Shown: piece after piece, positions 27,074 to 35,815 of the stretch
Numbering within the stretch: the stretch's first letter is position 1
Layout: each line of letters begins with the position of its first letter
NCBI RefSeq assembly: GCF_003992625.1
Contig: NZ_RZMW01000029.1
Coordinates: 1 to 64,000, forward strand
Reading direction: 5' to 3'
Origin: Pelagibacterium lentulum
GTDB lineage: Bacteria > Pseudomonadota > Alphaproteobacteria > Rhizobiales > Devosiaceae
DNA: 64,000 nt
Position numbers and translations under genes: made by a program
The notes under the pieces: model-generated
Seen by the model: the letters and a program-made list of their open reading frames with translations, nothing else
Told to the model about the DNA's origin: nothing
Databases searched by the model: none

Positions 27074-28185
27074 CGCACGCTTTCATAGCCACCCTTGATG
27101 CCATTAGGCGAATAGACGATTTGCCAGAGATGCGCCCAGCGCGCCCGGAAGATGGCGGCGCAGCACAAGAGGTAATAGCGCCACATGCGGTAGAACCGCT
27201 CCCCATATCTGTCCTTGAGATCGGGCCATGCCGCCTCGAAATTTTCATACCAGGCCATCAGTGTAGGGTCGTAATCGGCACCGAAATTGTGCCAATCCTC
27301 CATCGCCAGCTTGCCCTCGGCGGCACGGGCCAATTGTGACGGGCCGGGCAGCATACCATTTGGGAATATGTATTTTTCCAGCCACGGATCGCCACTGGCG
27401 CGCCGTACATTGCCGCCAATTGTATGCAGCAGGAATATGCCGTCCTCGCTCAACAGGTCGCGTACCTTGGCAAAATAGCGATTGTAGTTCTTGTAACCCA
27501 CATGCTCGAACATGCCGATTGAAACGATACGGTCGAACTTGCCCTCAAGCTCCATATAGTCCATCAGCCGCGTTTCGATGGGCAGGTCGCCACGCATCTG
27601 CTCGGCATAGGCGGCCTGCTCCTTCGATACCGTGATGCCAAGTCCACTGACACCATAGCGTTCGGCGGCAAAGCGCAGAAACCCGCCCCAGCCTGAGCCG
27701 ATGTCGAGAACTTGCATACCCGGTTCGAGCCCGATCTTGCGGCAGATGAGATCCAGCTTTGCCTCTTGAGCAGCGGCCAGATTGTCCGCATCCTTCCAAT
27801 AGGCACAGGAATAGATCATGCGCGGATCGAGCATGCGCTGATACAGATCGTTGCCGATGTCGTAGTGTTTTTCGCCCACTTCGGCGACATGCAGCCGCTG
27901 AGCGTTGATGAGCAGACCCTTGATCGTCAGAGCCGCGAAAGCAAAGTCGAACTTGATCTTCGATTTCAGGTCGTTGACCAGGATGCGATAGAGAAATTCA
28001 TCGACTTTTTCGGCGTCCCACCAGCCGTCCATATAGGCTTCGCCAAGCCCGAGCGAGCCATAGCGCATGACACGGCTGAAAAGCCGCTCATCATGTATTT
28101 TTATGTCCCACGGACGCGCCCCGCCCACCTCAATATCGCACTGCGCAAGAAGGTCTGTGAAAAATGCATAAACACCAGCGGCCAT
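27070..28185 (-). CDS. cfa: Cyclopropane-fatty-acyl-phospholipid synthase
   Basis: 371 residues. The N-terminal domain (about 1-110) has the GEAYMDGWWD motif. The S-adenosylmethionine-binding domain follows with VLDIGSGWGGF, then the family segments YDIGNDLYQRMLDP, SCAYW, GMFEHVGYKNY and WEKYIFPNG-like WLEKYIFPNGMLPG. The C-terminus has the FYRMWRYYLLCCAAIFRAR segment. The enzyme methylates double bonds of membrane lipids, a stationary-phase or stress adaptation. The gene stands alone, and its stop codon lies inside the dispersed repeat. Confidence 0.95.
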   Translation of the reverse strand: MAAGVYAFFTDLLAQCDIEVGGARPWDIKIHDERLFSRVMRYGSLGLGEAYMDGWWDAEKVDEFLYRILVNDLKSKIKFDFAFAALTIKGLLINAQRLHVAEVGEKHYDIGNDLYQRMLDPRMIYSCAYWKDADNLAAAQEAKLDLICRKIGLEPGMQVLDIGSGWGGFLRFAAERYGVSGLGITVSKEQAAYAEQMRGDLPIETRLMDYMELEGKFDRIVSIGMFEHVGYKNYNRYFAKVRDLLSEDGIFLLHTIGGNVRRASGDPWLEKYIFPNGMLPGPSQLARAAEGKLAMEDWHNFGADYDPTLMAWYENFEAAWPDLKDRYGERFYRMWRYYLLCCAAIFRARWAHLWQIVYSPNGIKGGYESVR

Positions 28186-28272
28186 GGCTGCCCCACCGCA
28201 AACGACTCCAAGTATGAGGCCTATTACAATTTAAATTGCGACCAATTGTCCAGCGCGCAAAACCGACAAATG

Positions 28273-28503
28273 TTAAGCGAGCGCCGGGTCGTCGTCCTCG
28301 AGCGCCTCAAGAATGCCTACGAGATTGGCAACTTTTCCTGTCGGCATATTCTTCTGGTCCGCGACCATCGCATCTTCCGCATTAAGCCAGTAAAAGGCCT
28401 GCGCCAACTCGTCCACAGTGGGGTCGACTGCCACAATTTCGGCAGCAAGGTGATTGTCCAACGGTCCGAGAATCTTCTCCATATCGCTACGGCTGATTGC
28501 CAT
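28273..28503 (-). CDS. Small conserved hypothetical protein
   Basis: 76 residues from the ATG at 28503 (MAISRSDMEKILGPLDNHLA); a nine-residue longer start at 28530 is possible. The protein is acidic and helical, with a C-terminus EALEDDDPALA, no membrane segment and no signal. I recognise no family. It lies between cfa and the divergent ArsR gene, and its upstream region is shared with that gene's operator. Confidence 0.55.
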   Translation of the reverse strand: MAISRSDMEKILGPLDNHLAAEIVAVDPTVDELAQAFYWLNAEDAMVADQKNMPTGKVANLVGILEALEDDDPALA

Positions 28504-28631
28504 TGTTCTATGCCTTTTGCCTTGATCCACCTTGAGAAACGTCGAGGCGCGCCATTGGTTGCGCGTCGGATACGAAATCGCGGAAAAATTCGGTGAGGCG
28601 GAGCCGCGCCCTTGACAAAGACCTCAATTGC

Positions 28632-28675
28632 CAATATTTAACCGATCAGCTAATTAACTTATTGGTTAAATATTG
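28632..28675. promoter_or_regulatory. Operator-like inverted repeat over the ArsR start codon
   Basis: CAATATTTAACC (28632-28643) and GGTTAAATATTG (28664-28675) are perfect 12-bp inverted arms with a 20-bp spacer; the last G of the right arm is the first base of the GTG start codon of the arsR-like gene. The spacer holds a further AATTAACTTATT. Autorepression by the encoded regulator is the natural reading, and would also affect the divergent small gene. Confidence 0.7.
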
Positions 28676-29022
28676 TGACTCAAGATAGCCTTACCACCAC
28701 GCTTTCCGCATTGGCCGATCCTACCCGGCGCGCCATTCTGGCCCGGTTGAGCCAGGGCCAAGCCACGGTAAACGACCTGGCCGAACCATTTCAGATGTCA
28801 CTGCCTGCCATCTCGAAACACCTCAAGGTTCTTGAGCGCGCCGGACTGATTTCACGGGGACGCCAGGCGCAGTGGCGCCCGTGCCGCCTTGAAGGTGCGC
28901 CGCTGAAGTCACTCGCCGAATGGCTCGAAACATACCGCCGGTTCTGGGACGGCAGCTTCGATCGCATGGACGATTATCTCAAGGAAATTCAGAAAGGAGA
29001 CCCCAATGGCCCTCGCAACTGA
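28675..29022 (+). CDS. ArsR-family transcriptional regulator
   Basis: 115 residues from a GTG start. The winged helix shows ALADPTRRAILARLSQGQATVNDLAEPFQMSLPAISKHLKVLE in motif form, followed by GLISRGRQAQWRPCRL. No metal-binding CxC motif is present, so this is the non-metal subgroup that typically precedes SRPBCC (AHSA1-like) genes and autoregulates. It overlaps the next gene by 17 bp. Confidence 0.92.
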   Translation: MTQDSLTTTLSALADPTRRAILARLSQGQATVNDLAEPFQMSLPAISKHLKVLERAGLISRGRQAQWRPCRLEGAPLKSLAEWLETYRRFWDGSFDRMDDYLKEIQKGDPNGPRN

Positions 29023-29482
29023 CAGCCAAACTGGCCACGCCTTGACTATAACCCGCATATTCGATGCGCCGCGCGCGCTGGTCTGGAAGCTATGGACGGA
29101 CCCGGCAATGGCCTTGCGCTGGATGGGGCCAAGGGACGTTCCTGTTGTGTCCTATGAGAATGACTTGCGCGTTGGCGGTCACTGGCGGGCTTGCCTGCGC
29201 GCCACCAAGACCGCCTACCAGCCCGAAGGTACCGAGATGTGGCAAGGCGGCGTCAACAAGGAGATCGTACCGCTAAAGCGCTTCGTTTTCACCTTCCAGT
29301 GGGAAGAGCCCGGCTCGCCTGAAACGCTTGTCACCATCACTCTGAGCGATACCGAGGATGGGAAAACGAAAATGGTGTTTCATCAGACACCGTTCGAGGA
29401 TGCTGCCAACCGCGACGGTCACAACGAAGGCTGGCAGGACAGTTTCGACCGCCTCGCCGACCTTCTGGAGCAAAGCCAATGA
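29006..29482 (+). CDS. SRPBCC/AHSA1-like domain protein
   Basis: 158 residues. The typical start ITRIFDAPRALVWKLWTDPAMALRWMGP, and the end EGWQDSFDRLADLLEQ with a preceding MVFHQTPF, define the Aha1/START-like fold. Such proteins bind hydrophobic ligands; specific functions are rarely known. AGAAAGGAG precedes the ATG. It lies between an ArsR regulator and a GFA protein, with overlaps on both sides. Confidence 0.9.
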   Translation: MALATDSQTGHALTITRIFDAPRALVWKLWTDPAMALRWMGPRDVPVVSYENDLRVGGHWRACLRATKTAYQPEGTEMWQGGVNKEIVPLKRFVFTFQWEEPGSPETLVTITLSDTEDGKTKMVFHQTPFEDAANRDGHNEGWQDSFDRLADLLEQSQ

Positions 29483-29880
29483 CCAAAGCCTATAGCGGCA
29501 GTTGCCATTGCGGCTCGGTGCGTTTCAAGGCCGAAGTCGATCTTGCTCAGGGCACATCACGCTGCAACTGCTCGATCTGCACCAAGTCGCGGTTCTGGAA
29601 AGCCGTAATCGCCTCCGATGCCTTCACCCTGACTGCAGGCGAAGACCAGATTGGCCAATACCGGTTTGGCTCTGAAACCATAATCCATTGCTTCTGTACC
29701 CGCTGCGGCGTCAAGCCCTTTGGCCGTGTTGAAATGGGCGAACACGGTAGTTTCGTCGCCATAAACGTTGCCTGTCTCGACCAATTGTCGCCGGAAGATT
29801 TCAGCGCCCTGCCCATTGCTTATGAGAACGGACGCGAAGACGATTGGGACAACGCGCCAATTCCCACCGCCTATCTTTAA
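29479..29880 (+). CDS. GFA-family (CENP-V/Gfa-like) zinc-binding protein
   Basis: 133 residues. Cysteines follow the GFA fold: GSCHCGSVRF, CNCSICTKS, and CFCTRCGVKPF. They bind two zinc ions. The founding member accelerates glutathione-formaldehyde adduct formation, but most relatives have unknown substrates. ATGA overlap with the SRPBCC gene indicates coupling. Confidence 0.9.
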   Translation: MTKAYSGSCHCGSVRFKAEVDLAQGTSRCNCSICTKSRFWKAVIASDAFTLTAGEDQIGQYRFGSETIIHCFCTRCGVKPFGRVEMGEHGSFVAINVACLDQLSPEDFSALPIAYENGREDDWDNAPIPTAYL

Positions 29881-30042
29881 TCAGCCGATAGACACTCCTC
29901 CAAACACGCGTTGTGTGTGCCATCCGGTCATGCCATTTTGACGCTTCCGGGCGCCGCTGCGACATCGCCTTGCCATTCTTTATGCAGGGCCTGTCGGATC
30001 GGCGTCTCCTCATCCGTCCTGGCTGTAATCGAGGAGTTGGCC

Positions 30043-30417
30043 ATGCTCTACGCGATCCTTTGCTATAATGACGAAGCTGCCGTTGGCGGTTGGTCCAAGG
30101 AACATGACGACAAGATCATGGCCGACCTTTTGGCCGTGCAAAAGCCCCTTGTCGAAGCAGGAAAGATGGGACCGGTCGCCCGCCTTATGCCGACCACCGC
30201 TGCCACGACCCTGCGCAAGACCGCCGGCGAGCCGCTCGTCCTCGATGGACCATTCGCCGAAACCAAGGAACAATTCCTCGGTTTTTATGTCATCGACGCG
30301 GAAAGTCTTGAGGAAGTCGTGCAGGTTGTGCGCGATCTTTCCGAGGCTAATCCCGGCATGGGATCGTATGAAATCCGGCCGGTCCGTGACTTTTTCCCCG
30401 GAGCAGCCAAGACGTGA
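30043..30417 (+). CDS. YCII-related DGPF-domain protein
   Basis: 124 residues from the ATG at 30043, with GAGGAG upstream. The signature DGPFAETKEQFLGFYVI is the DGPF motif of the YCII-related family, followed by SLEEVVQVVRD and GSYEIRPV. These proteins are regularly encoded directly before ECF42-type sigma factors, as here: the sigma gene begins in the stop region (GTGA overlap). Biochemical function is unsettled. Confidence 0.9.
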   Translation: MLYAILCYNDEAAVGGWSKEHDDKIMADLLAVQKPLVEAGKMGPVARLMPTTAATTLRKTAGEPLVLDGPFAETKEQFLGFYVIDAESLEEVVQVVRDLSEANPGMGSYEIRPVRDFFPGAAKT

Positions 30418-31670
30418 CCAAAGACGACACAGCCTGGATCGGATTGACCCTTACCGGCGCGCGGCCAAGAACCGTTGCCGCCCTTTACCGCTATTTTCGC
30501 AATCTCGATCTGGCTGAGGAGGCTTTTCAGGAAGCCTCCCTGCGCGCCATCAAGACCTGGCCGAAAAAGGGACCGCCGCGCGATCCCGTCGCCTGGCTGA
30601 TTCTCGTGGGTCGCAATTCCGGTATCGACACGGTACGGCGTACATCCCGCTTCACCGAACTGCCCGATGAGAGCCGGATTTCTGACACCTCCGATGCCGA
30701 GTCCTCCATCGTCGATCGGATCGATGAGTCCCATTATCGTGACGACATCTTGCGGCTCATGTTCGTATGCTGCCATCGCGACCTTCCGGCAACCCAGCAG
30801 ATTGCGCTGGCGCTGCGCATCGTATCGGGTCTTTCGGTCAAGCAGATCGCCCGAGCCTTTCTTGTATCCGAAGCGGCAATGGAGCAACGCATCACGCGCG
30901 CCAAGGCGCGTATTGCCAAGTCCGGTACCAATTTTGAAACGCCCGATGCTGTCGAGCGGTCAGAGCGGGTTGGCGCAGTTGCGGCCATGGCCTATCTCGT
31001 TTTCAACGAAGGCTATAGCACGGCGGGGGAGCGCGAGGAGACCCGCAATGTCTTGTGCGAGGAAGCCATTCGCCTGGGACGGCTGCTGCTTGGTCTTTTT
31101 CCGGCAGAACCGGAACTCATGGGGCTTCTCGCCCTCATGCTCATCCAGCATTCACGCCATGCCGCCCGTTTTGACGATGACGGCCACATTGTCCTTCTCG
31201 ACCGACAGAATCGAACCCTGTGGGATCACGCTCTGATCGCCGAAGGGCTGGCGCTGATCGACAAGGCCATGCGCCACCGCCGTCCCGGTGTTTTTCAGAT
31301 ACAGGCCGCGATTGCGGCCCTTCATGCCCGCGCCATCCGCCCTGAGGATACCGACTGGGTGGGAATCGAGTTGCTTTACCGCACGCTCGAAACCATCCAA
31401 CCCTCGCCCGTTATCACGCTCAACCGCGCTGTTGCGGTTTCCAAAACCGAGGGGCCGGAGGCTGCGCTCGAGCTTATTGAGCCATTAGGCAGTGCGCTCG
31501 GTGATTATTTCTATTTCCACGGCCTTCGCGGCGGATTGCTCAAGGATCTAGGGCGGCTCGACGAAGCGCGTACCGCTTTTGACATGGCAATCGCGCTTGC
31601 CAACACGTCTGCCGAAGCCGTTCATATCCGCGCGCACCTTGATGAACTTGGTAGCGTCGCCACCTCCTGA
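30414..31670 (+). CDS. ECF42-type RNA polymerase sigma factor with C-terminal TPR-like extension
   Basis: 418 residues from a GTG start. Region 2 shows AALYRYFRNLDLAEEAFQEA and RDPVAWLILVGRNSGIDTVRR; region 4 shows LSVKQIARAFLVSEAAMEQRITRAKARI. The extension of about 240 residues (DUF6596-like) has LVFNEGYS, then helical repeats including VITLNRAVAVSKTEGPEAALELIEPL and GLRGGLLKDLGRLDEARTAFDMAI, which read as TPR units. No anti-sigma gene is present. ECF42 factors are thought to be governed by their own extension together with DGPF proteins; the DGPF gene is directly upstream. Confidence 0.92.
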   Translation: MTKDDTAWIGLTLTGARPRTVAALYRYFRNLDLAEEAFQEASLRAIKTWPKKGPPRDPVAWLILVGRNSGIDTVRRTSRFTELPDESRISDTSDAESSIVDRIDESHYRDDILRLMFVCCHRDLPATQQIALALRIVSGLSVKQIARAFLVSEAAMEQRITRAKARIAKSGTNFETPDAVERSERVGAVAAMAYLVFNEGYSTAGEREETRNVLCEEAIRLGRLLLGLFPAEPELMGLLALMLIQHSRHAARFDDDGHIVLLDRQNRTLWDHALIAEGLALIDKAMRHRRPGVFQIQAAIAALHARAIRPEDTDWVGIELLYRTLETIQPSPVITLNRAVAVSKTEGPEAALELIEPLGSALGDYFYFHGLRGGLLKDLGRLDEARTAFDMAIALANTSAEAVHIRAHLDELGSVATS

Positions 31671-31741
31671 AATTTTTCGCCTCAATTGTCGGGTCCGCCT
31701 GCCGCAGTCCGTCCTTGAGGCATCACTTCAGGAGGCACACA

Positions 31742-32668
31742 ATGTTCACAAAGACAATCCTCGCAGCCGCGGCATTTGCAACGGCCCTTATAGCCCTTCC
31801 CCTTGCTGCTCAGGAGGCGCGCATGGAAATCAATATCGACCCAATTCAACTAACCGGAGAAATCCCCGAGGCGAGCGAAACAGGCACAGTCAGCATCAAT
31901 GGGCTGGAGATGTATTACCAGGTCCATGGGCAAGGTGAGCCATTGCTGCTCATCCATGGCGGGCTGATGACCATCGATGCCTGGGGGCCGTTCCTTGGCG
32001 CCCTGGCGGAAAACCGCAAAGTCTATGCCATCGAGCTTGAAGGTCACGGGCGTACCGTCGATCTCGACCGGCCGATCTCGCTGCGCCAGTTTGCCGAAGA
32101 TGTCGGTGGGTTCATCGATGAGATCGGCATCGGGCCGGTTGATATTGTGGGCTTTTCTTTCGGTGCCGCCACGGCCACGGGCGTAGGCATCCTGCATCCC
32201 GAGCTGACGAAAAGTCTCGTCCTGATTTCTGCATCCCACCAATCGGATTCTATCTGGGATTCGGTGCGCGCCGGCTGGCCTTACCTGACCGCCGACATGA
32301 TGGAGGGCACGCCGATGCTGGAAGCCTATAATGCGGTTGCGCCGCACCCGGAACGCTTCGCAGGCTTTATCGACAAACTCCGCGATGCAATGGTTGCCGG
32401 CCTGGAATGGTCTGACGATGAGGTTGCGTCCATCAGCGCACCCGTTCTGATGATCAATGGCGATACCGACATCATCCAGCTCGACAAGGCAATTGCGATG
32501 TACCGTCTGCTCGGTGGCCAGGCCTCGACCGGGCCGATGGGTCCTGAGCTCAACCCCGCGCGTCAGTTCTCCGTCATCCCGGCCACAACCCATTATGACA
32601 TCATCTACAACACCGATCTGCTGATGCCCATAATCGAGCGCTTTTACGCCGCACAATCCGGTTCATAA
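31742..32668 (+). CDS. Secreted alpha/beta hydrolase
   Basis: 308 residues from the ATG at 31742, preceded by AGGAGG; the frame begins earlier without need. A signal peptide ends at about PLAAQEA. The oxyanion region is LLIHGG; the nucleophile elbow is GFSFGA; a catalytic Asp lies in MINGDTD; the probable catalytic His is in TTHYD. A typical soluble hydrolase of unknown substrate in the periplasm. It follows the sigma factor gene by about 70 bp and may be co-transcribed. Confidence 0.88.
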   Translation: MFTKTILAAAAFATALIALPLAAQEARMEINIDPIQLTGEIPEASETGTVSINGLEMYYQVHGQGEPLLLIHGGLMTIDAWGPFLGALAENRKVYAIELEGHGRTVDLDRPISLRQFAEDVGGFIDEIGIGPVDIVGFSFGAATATGVGILHPELTKSLVLISASHQSDSIWDSVRAGWPYLTADMMEGTPMLEAYNAVAPHPERFAGFIDKLRDAMVAGLEWSDDEVASISAPVLMINGDTDIIQLDKAIAMYRLLGGQASTGPMGPELNPARQFSVIPATTHYDIIYNTDLLMPIIERFYAAQSGS

Positions 32669-32687
32669 TCGGATTCAACGGGTTGAG

Positions 32688-32723
32688 GGGCGGATTCAAT
32701 TGTATGACAAAATGAGTCCGCCC
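32688..32723 (+). terminator. Inverted repeat after the hydrolase gene (possible terminator)
   Basis: GGGCGGATTCA and TGAGTCCGCCC pair over 11 bp with one G-T pair and a loop of 14 nt. Only TTCG follows, so it lacks a proper T-run; it may terminate weakly or stabilise the mRNA. Confidence 0.45.
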
Positions 32724-33028
32724 TTCGCCATTACGCTCTGATTTTAAATGCTTTTATCTGAGCGGGAAGTGGATGGTCAACGTGCAGTGATTCTGCATCT
32801 CTGCCACGGGCGAGACGCAGATAACTGCCCCCATTGCGCCGCCGCCCCCCGAGAAAAGACCTTATCCCGCCTTTCCATATGCCCTTATTGTTGCTCTCAC
32901 GGTCGCACCGAGAACGAGGATGTATAAGGCTTCCGGTGAGGGTGAAATTGGAAAAATGGAAAGTGGGAGGCGTGGACCGAAGCCTCTGGCTGTCTAGCGC
33001 TTTGACATGCCTGAAAGGAAACCGATCA
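32724..33028. other. Intergenic stretch without recognisable gene
   Basis: About 300 bases between the hairpin after the hydrolase gene and the converging GNAT-nitrilase gene. Frames here lack family motifs and ribosome binding sites; I see no RNA structure. Confidence 0.5.
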
Positions 33029-34576
33029 TTATCCCCCGTCTTTCCAGCGGACGCGGTAGAGATCGAAGCGGCGGTCCCGAAGGTTGCGAACGGCGCCTTG
33101 CGAACGCGCCCATTGCAGCGTCGAGACGTTAAGATCGGCAACGACCACCATCTCGACGTTCTCGCTGGCTTCGGCAGCAATGCCATCGCGGGCGAAGGGC
33201 ATATCGGAGGGCGTCAGAATAGCCGAGTGCGCGTAGTTGATGTCGAGATTATCGACATTGGCCAGGTTGCCGGTGATCCCTGAGGTCACGACGTAGCACT
33301 GGTTTTCGATTGTCCGCGCGTGGCAGCAATAGCGCACCCGCAAATGCCCTTGCCGGGTGTCGGTACAGTAAGGCACGAACATGATGCGGGCGCCCTGATC
33401 GGCCAGCCGCCGTGCCACTTCGGGGAACTCGCTGTCATAGCAGATCATCACCCCGATCGGCCCGCAATCGGTATCGATGACATCGACAGTATCGCCACCC
33501 ACGATGCCCCAGTAGTCCCGTTCGTCGGGAGTTGGATGGATCTTTTCCTGCGCATGGATCGATCCGTCGCGCAAAAAGACGTAGCAGACGTTCTGGATAT
33601 CCTCGTCATCGGTGATCGTCGGATGGGTTCCGCCGATGATGTTGATGTTCCAACCCAGCGCCAGCTTTTGCATGCGCTCGACAAATTCGGGTGTGAACTC
33701 GGTCAGTCGCACCACCGCCTCGTGCGGCGGCCGTTCGGGTTCGCTCGAAAGCAGCATGAGTGTGAAGAGTTCAGGGAAGACGACAAAATCCGAACCGTAA
33801 TCGGCGGCCACTTCCACGAAATATTGCACATGCTCGAAAAATTCGTCGGAATTGGCGACCTTGCGCGCTTCCATCTGGACCGTCGTGATCCGCACCGTTT
33901 CCCGGCTGCGCTGGTGCGCGGGACGCTGCTCGTCCTCCGGGTCGTAACGCGGATTGCGCCAGATCATGAGCGCGGCATGGCCGCCCGATGCCTTGTCGTC
34001 GGGGTGATAATTGCGCAACAGCATTTCCGGCTCGAAGCCGAGCTTCATCTGGAAGCTGGCGACCGGATCGCGCACTTCGCGTTCCTTGACGGCATTGAAA
34101 TAGTCCCGTGCGCGAGGGTAATCCTTCTTGTTGCGGCGATAGCCGGGCAACCGTCCGCCAAAAGCAATACCTTTGAGCCAGAGTTCGTCGCACAGGCGCT
34201 GTCGGGCCTCGTACAGCCGTTTGCCGATCCGGGCGCGTTGCCGCCCTGGATCGACACAGACCTCAACGCCATAGAGCCATTCGCCCTTGGCGTTATGCAT
34301 CGCTCCGTAACCTGCGCCGGTGATATCTTCCCAGGTGTGCTGACGGAAAATAGCCCTTTCAGCAAGCTGCAAGGTCGCCGCATAGCCGACGATCTCGCCA
34401 TCATAAACCGCAACGAACTGGCCTTCGGGGAAAGCGTTGATTTGCCCACGGATCGTGCCGGGCTGATAGGAGCCTTCCTCCGGATAGACCCTTTCAGTCA
34501 GGGCAATGATTTTCGGAATATCGCGGATCTTGGCGTTGCGGACTTCAAGGAGCGGCTTGCTCGAAAGTTTTGGCAC
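33029..34576 (-). CDS. GNAT acetyltransferase - nitrilase superfamily fusion
   Basis: 515 residues. The first about 210 residues are a GNAT domain (VRNAKIRDIPKIIALTERVYPEE, VCVDPGRQRARIGKRLYEARQ). The rest, from about 225, is a carbon-nitrogen hydrolase with the Glu-Lys-Cys triad visible as VFPELFT, QEKIHPTPDE and MICYDSEFPE. The fusion occurs in many bacteria under the name bifunctional GNAT/carbon-nitrogen hydrolase; its substrate is not established. An amide hydrolysed and an amine acetylated by the same protein suggests acyl transfer or amide recycling, which is inference. It stands alone between a hydrolase and a TRAP binding protein. Confidence 0.93.
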   Translation of the reverse strand: MPKLSSKPLLEVRNAKIRDIPKIIALTERVYPEEGSYQPGTIRGQINAFPEGQFVAVYDGEIVGYAATLQLAERAIFRQHTWEDITGAGYGAMHNAKGEWLYGVEVCVDPGRQRARIGKRLYEARQRLCDELWLKGIAFGGRLPGYRRNKKDYPRARDYFNAVKEREVRDPVASFQMKLGFEPEMLLRNYHPDDKASGGHAALMIWRNPRYDPEDEQRPAHQRSRETVRITTVQMEARKVANSDEFFEHVQYFVEVAADYGSDFVVFPELFTLMLLSSEPERPPHEAVVRLTEFTPEFVERMQKLALGWNINIIGGTHPTITDDEDIQNVCYVFLRDGSIHAQEKIHPTPDERDYWGIVGGDTVDVIDTDCGPIGVMICYDSEFPEVARRLADQGARIMFVPYCTDTRQGHLRVRYCCHARTIENQCYVVTSGITGNLANVDNLDINYAHSAILTPSDMPFARDGIAAEASENVEMVVVADLNVSTLQWARSQGAVRNLRDRRFDLYRVRWKDGG

Positions 34577-34657
34577 GTAAAGTTTGCCCCCGTTTTCATT
34601 GTCATTTGCGCCCCGGCCATAACGGCCGGAGTGCGCTATTGTTCCAGTATTGTGACC

Positions 34658-35683
34658 CTAGCGGGCACTCTCTTGCTCAACAAGTTCGATTGCGCGCTGA
34701 TGCAATGCATGACCGTCGAAACCAGCGGCCTGCGCTTCAGCGTACCAGTTTTCGATTGTGACCTGGGCCGCTTCCTGCCAGCGCACAGTCTCAGCGGCAT
34801 CGAGCATATGGATGGTATTGCCCGCAAGCTGAGCCTGTTCTCGCGCGACCAGATCGTCGGCATCGTTGGCGGCACCGAAACGCCCGGCCCATTCGACGCC
34901 CGAATTGGCATCGATGATTGCCTGCAAATCTTCGGGCATACGGTCGTATGTGCCCTGATTCATCACAAAGGCAAAGGTCTGGGTATAAAGCCCATGATCG
35001 CCGGAAAACTCGGTGTGATGGGTGACAATATCGCTGGTGCGCAACGCAAGCGTCACCTGCCAGGGAATTGTCGTGCCGTCGATCACGCCGCGCGATAGGC
35101 TTTGCGGGACTTCGGGCACAGGCATTCCGATCGGCTCGGCACCCAGATCACGCAGCATCGCGGAAATCACCCGCGAACCGCCACGCACCTTCATGTTGGT
35201 CAGGTCTTCAAGCGCGGCAATCGGCGTGCGGGTGTGGAAAATGCCCGGCCCATGGGTGTGGACCGCGATGAGCCTGGTACCGGCAAATTCGTCCATGGCG
35301 TTTTCCTCGACAAAGCGCTGAAAGGCGCGTGAGGTATCTTCGGCGTTGGTGACGACAAAGGGCATCTCGAAGACTTCGGACTTGGGAAAGCGCCCCGGTG
35401 TATAGCCGAGCACGGTCCAGATCATGTCCACCACGCCGTCGCGGGCCTGATCGAAGAGATCGGCTGGCGTTCCGCCCAATTGCATGGAAGGATAAAATTC
35501 AATGGCGATGCGTCCGCCCGATTGCTCTTCAATGGCCTCGGCCCAGGGAATCAAACCCTCGCGGGGCACGCTATCGGTCATAGGCAGGAATTGGTGGACA
35601 CGCAGCGTTACGTCCTGCGCAACCGCATTGGTAGCGATTGCAGCGCCCAACAGCGCTACAGCAAACAGATTTTTGCTCCTCAT
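34658..35683 (-). CDS. TRAP transporter substrate-binding protein (DctP family), orphan
   Basis: 341 residues from the ATG at 35683, preceded by GGGGAAA. A signal peptide ends at NAVAQDV. DctP-family features include LRVHQFLP, EIYPSMQLGG-like EFYPSMQLGGTPAD, and the region MKVRGGSRVISAMLRDLGAEPIGMPVPEVPQSLSRGVIDG in motif form, where the conserved Arg that clamps carboxylates is the Arg of KVRGG. The membrane subunits DctQ and DctM are not adjacent on either side, so it is an orphan or serves a distant transporter. Likely substrate is a small organic acid. Confidence 0.92.
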   Translation of the reverse strand: MRSKNLFAVALLGAAIATNAVAQDVTLRVHQFLPMTDSVPREGLIPWAEAIEEQSGGRIAIEFYPSMQLGGTPADLFDQARDGVVDMIWTVLGYTPGRFPKSEVFEMPFVVTNAEDTSRAFQRFVEENAMDEFAGTRLIAVHTHGPGIFHTRTPIAALEDLTNMKVRGGSRVISAMLRDLGAEPIGMPVPEVPQSLSRGVIDGTTIPWQVTLALRTSDIVTHHTEFSGDHGLYTQTFAFVMNQGTYDRMPEDLQAIIDANSGVEWAGRFGAANDADDLVAREQAQLAGNTIHMLDAAETVRWQEAAQVTIENWYAEAQAAGFDGHALHQRAIELVEQESAR

Positions 35684-35815
35684 AATTTTCCCCGTATGCG
35701 CGGGACCAGCAAGCGTGCCTGTCACACTGTGCAAGTTCGATCCCGCTGCGGGCCAAGACGGTTACCCAAGGCCCGGGCATCGGTTCCCCCGATGCCCGGT
35801 GGTTTTAGCGCGACC

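Noticed and set aside
33320-35098. A 592-codon plus-strand open frame opposite the GNAT-nitrilase and TRAP genes
   Set aside because: Antisense of two genes with visible catalytic motifs; it spans a gene boundary and has no protein-like features.
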